A stretch of DNA of 64,000 nucleotides from Deefgea tanakiae (GTDB lineage: Bacteria; Pseudomonadota; Gammaproteobacteria; Burkholderiales; Chitinibacteraceae), in NCBI RefSeq assembly GCF_019665765.1, contig NZ_CP081150.1:3224001-3288000 (forward strand), given 5' to 3'. The position numbers and the translations under genes were made by a program. Position 1 is the stretch's first letter. The number at the start of each line of letters is the position of its first letter. This document shows, piece after piece, positions 17,144-25,493 of the stretch. The notes below the pieces were generated by a model. The model made no database searches and had not been told where the DNA came from. It was given only the letters and a program-made list of their open reading frames with translations.

Positions 17144-17863
17144 TTAAGCTTGCTGTGTAATAAACTGCGGTCGATATAAAAAGCCTTGTACCAAATCCAC
17201 GCCCAAGGCGCGCGCTTTTTCGAGGTGCGCCATCGTTTCAACCCCCTCAATCACCGTTTGTTTCCCTGTTTCACGTGCATAGCGAATCAGGCTCACCAAG
17301 GCGGCTTGATACATTGGGCAATCGAGTCGAGCAAACCAATTGCGGTCAAACTTGAGGCAATCGACTTGAATCATCAGTGGTAGCGACAGCATAGAATGCG
17401 GCGCGCCAATATCATCGAGTGCCAATTGCACTTGCCGCTGCGAAAATGCCTCGGCCATCCGAGCGCTTTGTTTGGCATCCGACAAATCACTATTCTCAAT
17501 GATTTCCAGCACCACATTGGGCCGTTGGCAGATCAACTCCAGCAAGGGGTGGCTCGCTTCGGCTTCTTCAGCCACTGAATAGGCATCGGGATCCAAATTC
17601 AGAAATAAAGTACCACTTGGCGCGCGCTCAATTTGCAGCTGCTTCATCTGATGCTCCACCTGAAACAAGGTCAGTGGGCTATCGTGTAAGGCGTCAAAAA
17701 CATGGTCTGTTCGTAGCGTGGTACCACTACGATCGTAAAAACGCGCCAGTGCTTCATAGGCGGTAATTTCGCCAGTTACCGTGTCGACTAAAGGCTGATA
17801 TTCCACCCCAAAACGCTGCTGCCCCAATACATCCAGCAAGAGGCTGGCACTTAAATTTCGCAT
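17144..17863 (-). CDS. EAL-domain c-di-GMP phosphodiesterase
   Basis: Single EAL domain hydrolysing cyclic di-GMP. From ATG 17863 it is 239 aa with E37-A-L39, LNLDPD (Asn ligand), EIIENSDLSD, LALDDIGAP, DCLKFDRNW (Lys) and VIEGVET, so the catalytic set appears complete. The frame is open to 17944, but the promoter and a Fur box lie within that stretch, favouring the later start; neither start has a strong ribosome-binding site. No sensory domain is present. Confidence 0.82.
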   Translation of the reverse strand: MRNLSASLLLDVLGQQRFGVEYQPLVDTVTGEITAYEALARFYDRSGTTLRTDHVFDALHDSPLTLFQVEHQMKQLQIERAPSGTLFLNLDPDAYSVAEEAEASHPLLELICQRPNVVLEIIENSDLSDAKQSARMAEAFSQRQVQLALDDIGAPHSMLSLPLMIQVDCLKFDRNWFARLDCPMYQAALVSLIRYARETGKQTVIEGVETMAHLEKARALGVDLVQGFLYRPQFITQQA

Positions 17864-17874
17864 AAGTATGTCAA

Positions 17875-17920
17875 TGAGAATGGTTGTCACTATTGTAACC
17901 ATCGAGATGGTTTTGCCCAA
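17875..17920 (-). promoter_or_regulatory. Promoter with overlapping Fur box, EAL gene
   Basis: On the minus strand TTGGGC, a 17-bp spacer, and TACAAT form a plausible -35/-10. Just downstream, 17875-17889, TGAGAATGGTTGTCA matches 12 of 15 positions of the Fur 7-1-7 motif (TGATAATNATTATCA). A repressor here would block the transcription start. Confidence 0.5.
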
Positions 17921-17944
17921 ATGGTATTCGTGTGAAATGGACAT

Positions 17945-18315
17945 GAAGATGAGTTAATACTGTTTTTTATACATATAGAGTAAGTTTTAGCTTGCCTAGT
18001 CGGGTATTTGGTCGAGAGCTTGTAAAGAAATTACGCATCAGGGAGAGAAACGCAAAAGTGGATTAATCTGCGCATTTTATGTGGGCGTATTATTTGTGCA
18101 GACGCAAAAAATGCGCGCACATTGGTGCTAACCCTAGTTCTTGCAATTTGATTAGCATGCTCTGATACGGGAATGACGGCTGAACCTACTCAATTTGGCG
18201 AGTCAACGCTTTTGTCATCTGCGCAGGTGGGGTCAACTAAAGCGGTACTATGACTTGGGCCAGCGTGCCTATTGTATTTTTCTCAGATTCATCAAACTGT
18301 CTACCTGGTATCAAC
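17945..18315. other. Gene-free 371 bp upstream of the chemoreceptor
   Basis: No credible gene. It holds the chemoreceptor promoter region (18090-18168) and a leader of roughly 150 nt to the ATG at 18316. Nothing else recognised. Confidence 0.6.
18091..18168 (+). promoter_or_regulatory. Promoter region shared with sstT: dyad plus -35/-10
   Basis: ATTTGTG-caga-CGCAAAA dyad (18092-18109), then ATTGGTGCTAACCCTAGTTC, TTGCAA (18141-18146), a 16-bp spacer and TGATAC (18163-18168). The same blocks, at the same spacing, precede sstT (20251-20328). Confidence 0.55.
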
Positions 18316-19944
18316 ATGAAAACGCTCAAGGCCAAAATCCGGCTAGTTTTAATCCTATTGACCTCGCTTGCGGTGGTCACGTTCTGTATTTTTAGCTACT
18401 TTGAGACGCGAGCTATCGCGATGAAGGCCATCGACGATCAGCTGATTTCGGCGGCCAACGGTTATCGTTTTATGATTCCCGACGAGTTACACAATGATCT
18501 GGTGCCGCGCGAGAGCGCAGATTTGACGCAGATGCGCGCTTTGAGCGTCAAACTAACCCGGTTTGCCGAATCACTTGGCCTGCCATTTGTTTACAGCTTT
18601 GTGATCAAAGACAATAAGCCGCACTATGTGTTGTCTTCGCTTTCGGCGGATGAAGAAAAAGATCCGAAGCTAGAGCAATACCTCAAAGTGTACGAAAATC
18701 CGAATGAAGCCTTGCTGACGGCATTGCGCGAGAACAAACGCACTTGGGCCGAATACAGCAGTGGCTTTGGTAATTTCCGCTCGATTTATATGCCATTTCG
18801 TACTGCCAATGGCAACACGATTGTCGCGGTGGCCGATGCGGATCTCGCCGTGGTAGACAGCACGCTGCGTCACTTATTGCTCAAGGAAGCAGGCACTGGT
18901 TTGCTTCTGATTTTGCTCTCGGTGATCGTGTCGTTTTGGCTCAGCAATTTGGTAACCCGCCCCTTAGAAGACTTGCTCGCGGCGATGCGACAGCTTAATA
19001 GCGGTGAAGCCGACCTGACCATCCGACTCGATGACCGTCGCCAAGATGAAACCGGTCAGATTGCCGGCGCATTCAATCAATTTATCGGTGAGCTGCACCG
19101 ACTGATGAAGACCGTTGAGACTGAAACCAATCACCTGAAGCAAGGCGTGCAAAACATTGAACAAGTGGTCGATCAATTGGCCACTGAATCTCGTTCGCAA
19201 GCGGACTTGGTTTCAGAAACCGCCGCGACGATTGAAGAAGTCACCGTCAGTATCGCGCATATTGCCGATAGCACCCATCAAGTCGAGCACGCCATCAGTC
19301 ACGCCGATACTGGCGCACGCAGCAGCGCTCAATCCATGGGCGAGATGAAGTTGCATGCCGCCACGATGGGCACGACGCTGCATGCGCTGGCTGATTCGAT
19401 TAGCCAGCTCGATAGCCAATCGAAACAAATTAATAGCATCACCCATGTAATTAAAGACATCGCGAATCAAACCAATCTATTGGCGCTGAACGCAGCCATC
19501 GAGGCCGCTCGCGCAGGTGAGCAAGGTCGTGGTTTTGCCGTTGTAGCCGATGAAGTGCGTAGCTTGGCCGAGCGCACGGGCCGCGCCACGATTGAAATTG
19601 AATCGCTATTGAGTCACATCTGCGAAGAAACCGCCCGCGCCGTCGAGCGCACCACCGCCACCGCCAGCGGCGCCGAATTAAGCCGGCAGACGATTGATGC
19701 TGTGAATACGCGTATTGCCACCATGCAGGGTGAAATGCAGGGCGTGCTCACGCAAATCAACGAAATTTCGTCAGCCACTCGCGAGCAATCGCTGGCTACC
19801 GAGCAAATTGCTCAGGTATCCGAGCGCATCAGTCAGCAGGTGAATCACACCGATCACACCTTGCAGCAAACTCGTCAGACCTTGAATGGCTTAAATCAAA
19901 TGGCCGGCTCATTGCATAGTGTGGTGAAGCGGTTCCGTTTGTAA
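18316..19944 (+). CDS. Methyl-accepting chemotaxis protein
   Basis: Start at ATG 18316 gives 542 aa with a proper first TM (about 10-30); the frame is open further upstream into the leader. A periplasmic sensor follows (about 35-195), then a second TM (about 197-218), a HAMP domain, and the cytoplasmic signalling domain. The signalling hairpin tip ([39 protein letters not shown]) is intact. It signals through CheW/CheA to the flagella. The ligand is unknown; the promoter shared with the serine/threonine transporter SstT suggests co-regulation. Confidence 0.95.
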   Translation: MKTLKAKIRLVLILLTSLAVVTFCIFSYFETRAIAMKAIDDQLISAANGYRFMIPDELHNDLVPRESADLTQMRALSVKLTRFAESLGLPFVYSFVIKDNKPHYVLSSLSADEEKDPKLEQYLKVYENPNEALLTALRENKRTWAEYSSGFGNFRSIYMPFRTANGNTIVAVADADLAVVDSTLRHLLLKEAGTGLLLILLSVIVSFWLSNLVTRPLEDLLAAMRQLNSGEADLTIRLDDRRQDETGQIAGAFNQFIGELHRLMKTVETETNHLKQGVQNIEQVVDQLATESRSQADLVSETAATIEEVTVSIAHIADSTHQVEHAISHADTGARSSAQSMGEMKLHAATMGTTLHALADSISQLDSQSKQINSITHVIKDIANQTNLLALNAAIEAARAGEQGRGFAVVADEVRSLAERTGRATIEIESLLSHICEETARAVERTTATASGAELSRQTIDAVNTRIATMQGEMQGVLTQINEISSATREQSLATEQIAQVSERISQQVNHTDHTLQQTRQTLNGLNQMAGSLHSVVKRFRL

Positions 19945-19975
19945 TTGAGTATTGATCTGATTGTTTCTTGATGGT

Positions 19976-20020
19976 GTATAGCCTTGAGGGCTTTAATTGA
20001 TAATGCTTGTAGGTCTATAC
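19976..20020. repeat. 45-nt GTAT/ATAC element, copy 5
   Basis: 45 nt; GTATAG pairs with CTATAC, with further imperfect pairing (CCTTGAGGGC against AGG). It lies 31 bases after the chemoreceptor stop. Confidence 0.55.
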
Positions 20021-20038
20021 TTAAGATGTATTGGGTAA

Positions 20039-20150
20039 TATTCAGATTAGGTTTTGATAGCGTTTAAAGAATCGTGGCATCCCCTCCCCCTTGACGGGGG
20101 AAGGGGCGAATTCAGTTTATTTTCAAACATATCAACACCAAGTCTGAACA
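20039..20150. mobile_element. MITE-like element, short copy
   Basis: 112 bp bounded by imperfect terminal inverted repeats: left TTCAGATTAGGTTTTGAT (20041-20058), right ATCAACACCAAGTCTGAA (20131-20148), 15 of 18 matching. The centre has a CCCCTCCCCCTTGACGGGGG hairpin. Same ends and core as the 193-bp copy at 39801-39993. No coding capacity. Confidence 0.6.
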
Positions 20151-20250
20151 AAGCCGATGTATTTGCTTTACTCAGACCCTATCTTGATGATTATCAGTGT
20201 CTGTAGTTATTTGCAGCGGTGTGACGATACTTGAAAGCATGCCCTTGTCT

Positions 20251-20328
20251 TATTTGCGTTGGCGCAAATTAAACCCCTTCATTGGTGCAAGCCCTAATTC
20301 TTACAATCTCTCTAGCATGGTCTGATAC
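20251..20328 (+). promoter_or_regulatory. sstT promoter region with perfect dyad
   Basis: ATTTGCG-ttgg-CGCAAAT perfect dyad (20252-20269), then ATTGGTGCAAGCCCTAATTC, TTACAA (20301-20306), 16-bp spacer and TGATAC (20323-20328). Blocks and spacings match those before the chemoreceptor gene. Confidence 0.55.
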
Positions 20329-20392
20329 GTCCATCCATGCGCGCCAGTGCGATTTGGCGTGTTAAAACAAAGCAGTATAGGGGGTTGGACTG

Positions 20393-21646
20393 ATGTTTAA
20401 GATGATGATGAATAAGCTTTTGCAGGGCAATATTGTGCTGCAAATTTTGTTTGGTATGGCAGCCGGCATTGCGCTGGCTTTCTTTTTTCCAGCGGCGGGC
20501 CAGCAAGCGGCGCTGTTAGGGGCCATTTTTGTGAGCGCCTTGAAGGCGGTCGCACCGATTTTGGTGTTTCTGCTGGTGATGCACGCGATTGCGAGCAAAA
20601 AAGAGGGCGCGCAAACGCAGATGCGTGGCGTGATTTTTCTGTATTTGATCGGTACTTTCAGTGCTGCGTTGATTGGCGTGGTGGCGAGCTTTATGTTCCC
20701 GTCGATGTTAACGCTGGTTGCGCCAGCCAATGGCACGACGCCACCGGGTGGAATTACCGAAGTCTTGCGCACGCTGCTGTTCCAGATTTTCGAGAACCCA
20801 GTCAAAGCGCTATCGAGCGGCAATTACATCGGCATTTTGGCGTGGGCCGTCGCGCTGGGTTTGGCTTTGCAACGAGCGAGCGCCAGCACCAAACAAGCGC
20901 TGGATGATATGGCGGGCGCAGTGAGCAAAGTGGTGCAAATGGTGATTCGCTTCGCGCCATTTGGTGTGTTTGGTTTGGTCGCCGAAGCAGTGGCGACCAC
21001 AGGGCTGTCATCGCTACTCGGCTATACGCATCTGCTGCTGGTGCTGGTCGGCGCGATGGTGTTTATGGCGCTGGTGGTCAATCCATTGATCGTCTTTTTG
21101 GTCATTCGTCGCAATCCATTTCCGCTGGTATTCATGTGCTTGCGCGAAAGCGCGCTGACGGCCTTCTTTACCCGCAGCTCAGCCGCGAATATCCCCGTGA
21201 ACTTGGCTTTGTGCAAAAAGTTGGGCTTGGATGAAGACACCTATTCAGTGTCGATCCCATTGGGCGCAACCATCAATATGGCGGGCGCGGCAATTACGAT
21301 TACCGTGCTCACGTTAGCGGCAGTACATACCTTGGGCATTCAAGTTGATCTGCCAACGGCGCTATTGCTCAGCGTGATCTCGGCGATTGGCGCGTGTGGC
21401 GCTTCGGGTGTGGCGGGCGGCTCGCTGTTGCTGATTCCATTGGCGTGCAGCTTGTTTGGTCTGAATGCCGATTTGGCGATGCAAGTGGTGGCAGTCGGCT
21501 TTATCATCGGCGTGGTGCAAGATTCGGCGGAAACGGCGCTCAATAGCTCAACCGACGTGCTCTTTACCGCTGCCGCATGCATGGCCGCTGAAACTGCATC
21601 CGAAGGCTTTGAACCCGAAGGCGAGTTGGCGAACGAACGGGCTTGA
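20393..21646 (+). CDS. sstT: Na+/serine-threonine symporter
   Basis: 417-aa inner-membrane carrier of the dicarboxylate/amino acid:cation symporter (DAACS) family. It starts after AGGGGG 8 bases upstream. SstT-type features include the N-terminal [30 protein letters not shown] (substrate/serine-rich loop), [16 protein letters not shown] and the C-terminal [19 protein letters not shown]. Takes up serine and threonine with sodium. A strong terminator follows at 21681. Confidence 0.95.
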   Translation: MFKMMMNKLLQGNIVLQILFGMAAGIALAFFFPAAGQQAALLGAIFVSALKAVAPILVFLLVMHAIASKKEGAQTQMRGVIFLYLIGTFSAALIGVVASFMFPSMLTLVAPANGTTPPGGITEVLRTLLFQIFENPVKALSSGNYIGILAWAVALGLALQRASASTKQALDDMAGAVSKVVQMVIRFAPFGVFGLVAEAVATTGLSSLLGYTHLLLVLVGAMVFMALVVNPLIVFLVIRRNPFPLVFMCLRESALTAFFTRSSAANIPVNLALCKKLGLDEDTYSVSIPLGATINMAGAAITITVLTLAAVHTLGIQVDLPTALLLSVISAIGACGASGVAGGSLLLIPLACSLFGLNADLAMQVVAVGFIIGVVQDSAETALNSSTDVLFTAAACMAAETASEGFEPEGELANERA

Positions 21647-21680
21647 GTGTTGCGTGAATAGCGCGGCGTTAGTGATAAGT

Positions 21681-21709
21681 AAAAAGCCTCGCGTTTGCGA
21701 GGCTTTTTT
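21681..21709 (+). terminator. Rho-independent terminator of sstT
   Basis: AAAAAGCCTCGC-gttt-GCGAGGCTTTTT, followed by T, 34 bases after the stop. Confidence 0.9.
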
Positions 21710-21810
21710 GTTGTGGCTGAATGAGTGGTGATCTTTTGACGTGAGTCGCGCTGATGCCGCGCGGCACAAGGAAGCTCGTGCTGCTCAACGAGGATTGTTA
21801 TTAAGTCGAT

Positions 21811-21855
21811 GTATTATCTGCTAGGCATCATTAGTAAAAGGCTGCAATCAAATAC
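21811..21855. repeat. 45-nt GTAT/ATAC element, copy 6
   Basis: 45 nt; GTATT/AATAC ends, with TGCTAGGCATC in the left arm and GGCTGCA in the right. Embedded in the repeat cluster. Confidence 0.55.
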
Positions 21856-21924
21856 ATCAGTATCGTAGGGTGTCAACAGTTGCGCGAATTGCACCGGATT
21901 TCGTATTTTGGTTTGATTCAATCT

Positions 21925-21968
21925 GCTGTGATTTTTCAACGCTGAGTCGCGCTAATGCCGCGCGGCAC
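21925..21968. repeat. 44-bp direct repeat, left copy
   Basis: Identical to 22642-22685. The pair brackets the first hairpin and both 314-bp units. Confidence 0.8.
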
Positions 21969-21970
21969 TG

Positions 21971-21996
21971 ACTTTTCTTGAACGGCCAAGAAAAGT
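21971..21996. repeat. Hairpin of the dispersed repeat family
   Basis: Perfect 10-bp stem ACTTTTCTTG / CAAGAAAAGT with loop AACGGC. Followed by TAAGC and a GCCGCCCTGCATCTGCG tail. Confidence 0.7.
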
Positions 21997-22017
21997 AAGC
22001 AAAAGAAGGCCGCCCTG

Positions 22018-22331
22018 CATCTGCGTCCGACTTCGTCGGATTCCCTCGCTGCGGACAATCGGCAAGGCGGCGGGTTTTAACAAAACAGAACCCGCCGAAA
22101 GCCCCTTGCCGCTTGTTCCTCGCTCGGCGCGACACAAGGGATCTCGCGCAGCTCAACGAGGCTTGCAATAAAGTCGATGTATTGCCATCTAGGCCTTGTA
22201 GATAGATGCCTACAATCAAATACGTTGATTCGTAGGGCGGGTTAGCCGAAGGCGTAACCCGCCAATATAATGCCAACATCACAAATAGCGATCAGCGCGG
22301 GTTGATAAAACTAACCCGCCCTACATGGCTG
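22018..22331. repeat. 314-bp tandem duplication, unit 1
   Basis: Identical by eye over its whole length to 22332-22645. It contains one 45-nt element (22179-22223) and a GTAGGGCGGGTTAGCC palindrome. Confidence 0.9.
22179..22223. repeat. 45-nt GTAT/ATAC element, copy 7
   Basis: 45 nt; GTATT/AATAC and TAGGC/GCCTA pair. Confidence 0.6.
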
Positions 22332-22645
22332 CATCTGCGTCCGACTTCGTCGGATTCCCTCGCTGCGGACAATCGGCAAGGCGGCGGGTTTTAACAAAAC
22401 AGAACCCGCCGAAAGCCCCTTGCCGCTTGTTCCTCGCTCGGCGCGACACAAGGGATCTCGCGCAGCTCAACGAGGCTTGCAATAAAGTCGATGTATTGCC
22501 ATCTAGGCCTTGTAGATAGATGCCTACAATCAAATACGTTGATTCGTAGGGCGGGTTAGCCGAAGGCGTAACCCGCCAATATAATGCCAACATCACAAAT
22601 AGCGATCAGCGCGGGTTGATAAAACTAACCCGCCCTACATGGCTG
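22332..22645. repeat. 314-bp tandem duplication, unit 2
   Basis: Second identical unit, directly abutting the first. Confidence 0.9.
22493..22537. repeat. 45-nt GTAT/ATAC element, copy 8
   Basis: Identical to copy 7, as part of the duplicated unit. Confidence 0.6.
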
Positions 22646-22685
22646 TGATTTTTCAACGCTGAGTCGCGCTAATGCCGCGCGGCAC
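22642..22685. repeat. 44-bp direct repeat, right copy
   Basis: Identical to 21925-21968. Confidence 0.8.
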
Positions 22686-22718
22686 CCACCTTATCTTTGC
22701 TTCGCCAAAGAAAGGTGG
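22686..22718. repeat. Hairpin of the dispersed repeat family
   Basis: CCACCTT(AT)CTTTG pairs with CAAAGAAAGGTGG around CTTCGC. The stem sequence differs from the other two copies but most pairing is kept. Confidence 0.65.
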
Positions 22719-22910
22719 GCCAAAGAAAGGCGACCCTAGTATCTGCGCGGGCTACGCCCGTTCCCTCGCTGCGGACAATCGAGGCGGTTGGGGCCAAAAC
22801 TCGGCCTACGGCCTCAAACATTGCCCCCAAAAACCCCGCCCCGCTTGTTCCTCACTCGGCGCGACACAAGGGATCTCGCGCAGCTCAACGATGTTTGCAA
22901 TAAAGTCGAT

Positions 22911-22955
22911 GTATTGCCAGCTAAGCATTGTAGATAAATAGCTGCAATCAAATAC
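22911..22955. repeat. 45-nt GTAT/ATAC element, copy 9
   Basis: 45 nt; GTATT/AATAC ends, in the diverged third repeat copy. Confidence 0.55.
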
Positions 22956-23211
22956 ATTGATTGTAGGGCGGGTTAGCCGTTGGCGCGCCTCGAAGCAAGT
23001 CCCCTTGGGGGATAACCCGCCAATCCAATTCAACACCTCACGCAAAATCCAAAAAGGATGATTTAGCGTAGGATGATTTAGCAGAAGGCGTAACCAGACA
23101 TTCAGGTATGGTAAGCTAGACGTTAATTAAGGGGTGGCTGATCAAGCAACGATTCAGCCATATCGATGGACAGATCAGCGCGGGTCACCACCCGCCCTGC
23201 AGGCTATTAAT

Positions 23212-24486
23212 ATGAAAAGTGAATATCTAATTACTTTTGAAGCAAAAGACTCTTTTTGTACAACTGTGAAAAAATTTAAAAGCCTAATTTCTAGCCATGC
23301 TGAAATCAGCTTCAAGAATGGGGATGTTATTGTATATAAGGAATGTGAGTTTAGTTATCAGTTGGCACAGGGCACTTTAACAGACTCATCTATTTATTAT
23401 GACCTTATTTTAGAGGATTCTAAAAACGAAAACCATGAAAAATACAAACAACTAGCACGAGAAATAAGAACTATATGCACAAGATCGAGTGGAAGGCAAA
23501 TCATCATCTTGCATGATGGCATTGGTGAAGAATATTGCATTCAAGGATATCCAACAATATATAAGACAGAAAACTTAATGAGGAAGCTAATAGCCAAATT
23601 CATGGCAATTAGCATTGGGTACGACTGGAGTGACAATGCAACACCTAAAGAAGTGCTTGACTCGGTTCGCTCCGAAGGAAAAAAAGAGAAGACGAATTTT
23701 CTTCAAGAAGTAGATTTTATTCAGTTATCAAACTTCCTTTTTAAGAAATACAGTAAGGCAGACTCATTGAGATTTATAGAGTCAATAAAAGAAAAAGAAG
23801 AGAATGAAACAATTTCAGTGAAAGACCTGAAGCAATATATCCCATTCACAAATTGGGAAAGGTATTTCTCGATAAAAGTCAATTGCGATTCTGAATATTT
23901 GAAAACAAAATGGGAGAGGCTGTATGACTACAGGTGTAAGATCGCGCACTGTAAAGGAATTACAAAGAGTGAGCTCGATGATTTGCAGCAAATAAGCAAA
24001 GATTTATGTGAAAAGATTCAATCTGCACTTGACTCAATCGGGGACCTCCACATTGAAGATGCAGACAGAGAGGAGTTAGCAGAAAATCTGAGCGGCACTG
24101 CAAATAGTAATGTAGCTGAATTCATAACAAAGTATAACAAGCTTCAAAGCATAGTATACACCGCTTGCATACTATCTTCTAATGAGAATGATATTTTTGA
24201 AAAACACAAGACTAATCATTCCAACATATTAATGCAATGCAGGTATCTGTACGCCAACAAAAAAGTAATTCCCAAGGAAACAATGGAGTCTATAACTAAT
24301 GCCCAAAGATTCAGAAACAAGATAGTTCATGGCGTCGGAATTGTAGAGCTTAGTGAGTCTGAGTTAGTTGAAGAGTCAAATAAAATAGACGAGGTACTAG
24401 AAGAGCTATCAAACATTAGCTACGAGACACTGGTAAATTTAAAAGGTGTTGATTATAAAAATAGCAATATGCAAGCAGAAATATAA
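23212..24486 (+). CDS. Double HEPN-like domain protein (candidate RNase/defence)
   Basis: Start at ATG 23212; the frame is open upstream to 23134 but that part is repeat sequence. The 424-aa product is Lys/Glu-rich and AT-rich in codons (23701-23760 has only 17 G+C in 60). Two HEPN-type R-x4-H motifs are visible: R241-CKIA-H246, after the helix KTKWERLYDY, and R368-NKIV-H373, after a helix of the TNAQRF type. The helix around YKTENLMRKLIAKFM resembles the first helix of Apea-like HEPN domains. HEPN proteins are often RNases in toxin-antitoxin or abortive-infection systems; that role here is inference. A membrane-protein gene follows after 45 bp. Confidence 0.7.
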   Translation: MKSEYLITFEAKDSFCTTVKKFKSLISSHAEISFKNGDVIVYKECEFSYQLAQGTLTDSSIYYDLILEDSKNENHEKYKQLAREIRTICTRSSGRQIIILHDGIGEEYCIQGYPTIYKTENLMRKLIAKFMAISIGYDWSDNATPKEVLDSVRSEGKKEKTNFLQEVDFIQLSNFLFKKYSKADSLRFIESIKEKEENETISVKDLKQYIPFTNWERYFSIKVNCDSEYLKTKWERLYDYRCKIAHCKGITKSELDDLQQISKDLCEKIQSALDSIGDLHIEDADREELAENLSGTANSNVAEFITKYNKLQSIVYTACILSSNENDIFEKHKTNHSNILMQCRYLYANKKVIPKETMESITNAQRFRNKIVHGVGIVELSESELVEESNKIDEVLEELSNISYETLVNLKGVDYKNSNMQAEI

Positions 24487-24531
24487 AGCAAATCGCGATC
24501 AACGAAGACTCGAATCAAAGAACAAAGACCA

Positions 24532-25371
24532 ATGTTTATGAAAATATTAAAGAATTTATATAATCAACGGGGCCTGACGCCAAATGAATATTTGACGAAA
24601 AAATCACCCCTACCTTTAATCTCAAAATTAATTATATTCATCGCATTATTCTTAGGCTCAGTCTATTTTTTCTATGGCTCCTTTGAAAAGGGCAAAGCAA
24701 GTTTCAGCTTTCTTGTGGCCGTACTATTAGTGCTAGCAACATTTTACCTTAGCACAATAGCTAATTATATCAATTTATCCTCACAACAATGCTCTCAGGC
24801 ACTAGACAAAAAGAAGAAAAGATTCAAATTACAAGCCGAGATCCTTTCAGGAATAGCACTAATCAGCTACGTTGGGATTTTTTACAACATTGGATACTCA
24901 TTTGACGAGAATAATTATTACGCAACTGAAAAACCCAGACACGCATTCAGTACATTTATTAAAAATAAATGTACTGAAAAACACTTAACAGACAGCAGCA
25001 ACGCAAAAACAGACTGCAAGAATCTTAATGAAACGTTGACCACTATATTAAAAAAAGAAAACAATGTAAGCAAAGAAGACTTAGATGCCCTACAACATCA
25101 ATTAAAGACAACATCAGTGAATTTAAGCGATCAAGATAGCACGCAGTTAAATAAGCTATTTGAAGAAATGAAAAACTCATATAGTTTAAAAATCAACTCA
25201 CCCATGATCTTTTTACTACCTCAGCTTTCCCCTATACTAGTGCTCTGGCTACTCACTTTATCGTTATCAAGAAAAATCTCTGTTGCTCTTGTTGAATACT
25301 TCGGAGACACACTTCTCAATAAAAAATACATCCAATTCCTCCCTGATTTTCTGAGAAACCTTGATAAATAA
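24532..25371 (+). CDS. Four-TM membrane protein paired with the HEPN-like gene
   Basis: 279 aa, AT-rich like its upstream neighbour and 45 bp behind it, so probably co-transcribed. Hydrophobic segments lie at about residues 29-50, 58-80, 102-122 and 225-246. Between the third and fourth is a polar domain of about 100 residues with two cysteines (KNKCTEKH and KTDCKN), predicted periplasmic. No family recognised. It could be a membrane effector or sensor of the pair; this is inference. The start may be ATG 24532 or 24538. Confidence 0.65.
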   Translation: MFMKILKNLYNQRGLTPNEYLTKKSPLPLISKLIIFIALFLGSVYFFYGSFEKGKASFSFLVAVLLVLATFYLSTIANYINLSSQQCSQALDKKKKRFKLQAEILSGIALISYVGIFYNIGYSFDENNYYATEKPRHAFSTFIKNKCTEKHLTDSSNAKTDCKNLNETLTTILKKENNVSKEDLDALQHQLKTTSVNLSDQDSTQLNKLFEEMKNSYSLKINSPMIFLLPQLSPILVLWLLTLSLSRKISVALVEYFGDTLLNKKYIQFLPDFLRNLDK

Positions 25372-25420
25372 ACATCAGAAAATTTGACTTATTTCATAAA
25401 AAGCTCTCGCTAAATGCCCA

Positions 25421-25452
25421 TGAAAAAGCCCCGCATCTGCGGGGCTTTTTCA
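25421..25452. terminator. Bidirectional terminator
   Basis: Perfect 15-bp stem TGAAAAAGCCCCGCA / TGCGGGGCTTTTTCA with a 2-nt loop between the island and convergent metH. Confidence 0.9.
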
Positions 25453-25493
25453 TCCATCGACGTATCTCCCTACAACCCAAACCCATCAAGACT

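Larger units (their letters stand above)
19945..20392. other. Gene-free 448 bp between chemoreceptor and sstT
   Basis: Contains a 45-nt element (19976-20020), a MITE-like element (20039-20150) and the sstT promoter region (20251-20328). No gene is credible. Confidence 0.7.
21710..23211. repeat. Gene-free repeat cluster
   Basis: About 1.5 kb made of nested repeats: four 45-nt elements, a 44-bp direct repeat (21925-21968 and 22642-22685), a 314-bp perfect tandem duplication, a diverged third copy (about 22690-22990), two hairpins of the dispersed family, and several GTAGGGCGGGTTAGCC/AACCCGCC palindromes. Open frames here (for example on the minus strand) repeat with the DNA and have no ribosome-binding sites, so none is called. 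Confidence 0.8.

Noticed and set aside
18119-20290. NtrC site or sigma-54 promoter at the GGTGC blocks
   Set aside because: Only half-sites are present, and no GG-N10-GC pair at -24/-12 could be aligned.
21857-22596. Two long minus-strand frames of near-identical sequence
   Set aside because: They lie in the tandem duplication, have no ribosome-binding sites, and their sequence is that of the non-coding repeat.
21925-22685. Possible CRISPR-like array
   Set aside because: Repeats are 314 bp and 44 bp with no short regular repeat-spacer pattern, and no cas gene is present.
22672-22941. Plus-strand frames in the third repeat copy
   Set aside because: Composed of the dispersed hairpin and repeat tail; no start site and no protein-like pattern.
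23134-23211. N-terminal extension of the HEPN-like protein
   Set aside because: It is translated from repeat DNA (the GATCAGCGCGGGT palindrome type) and lacks a start site.
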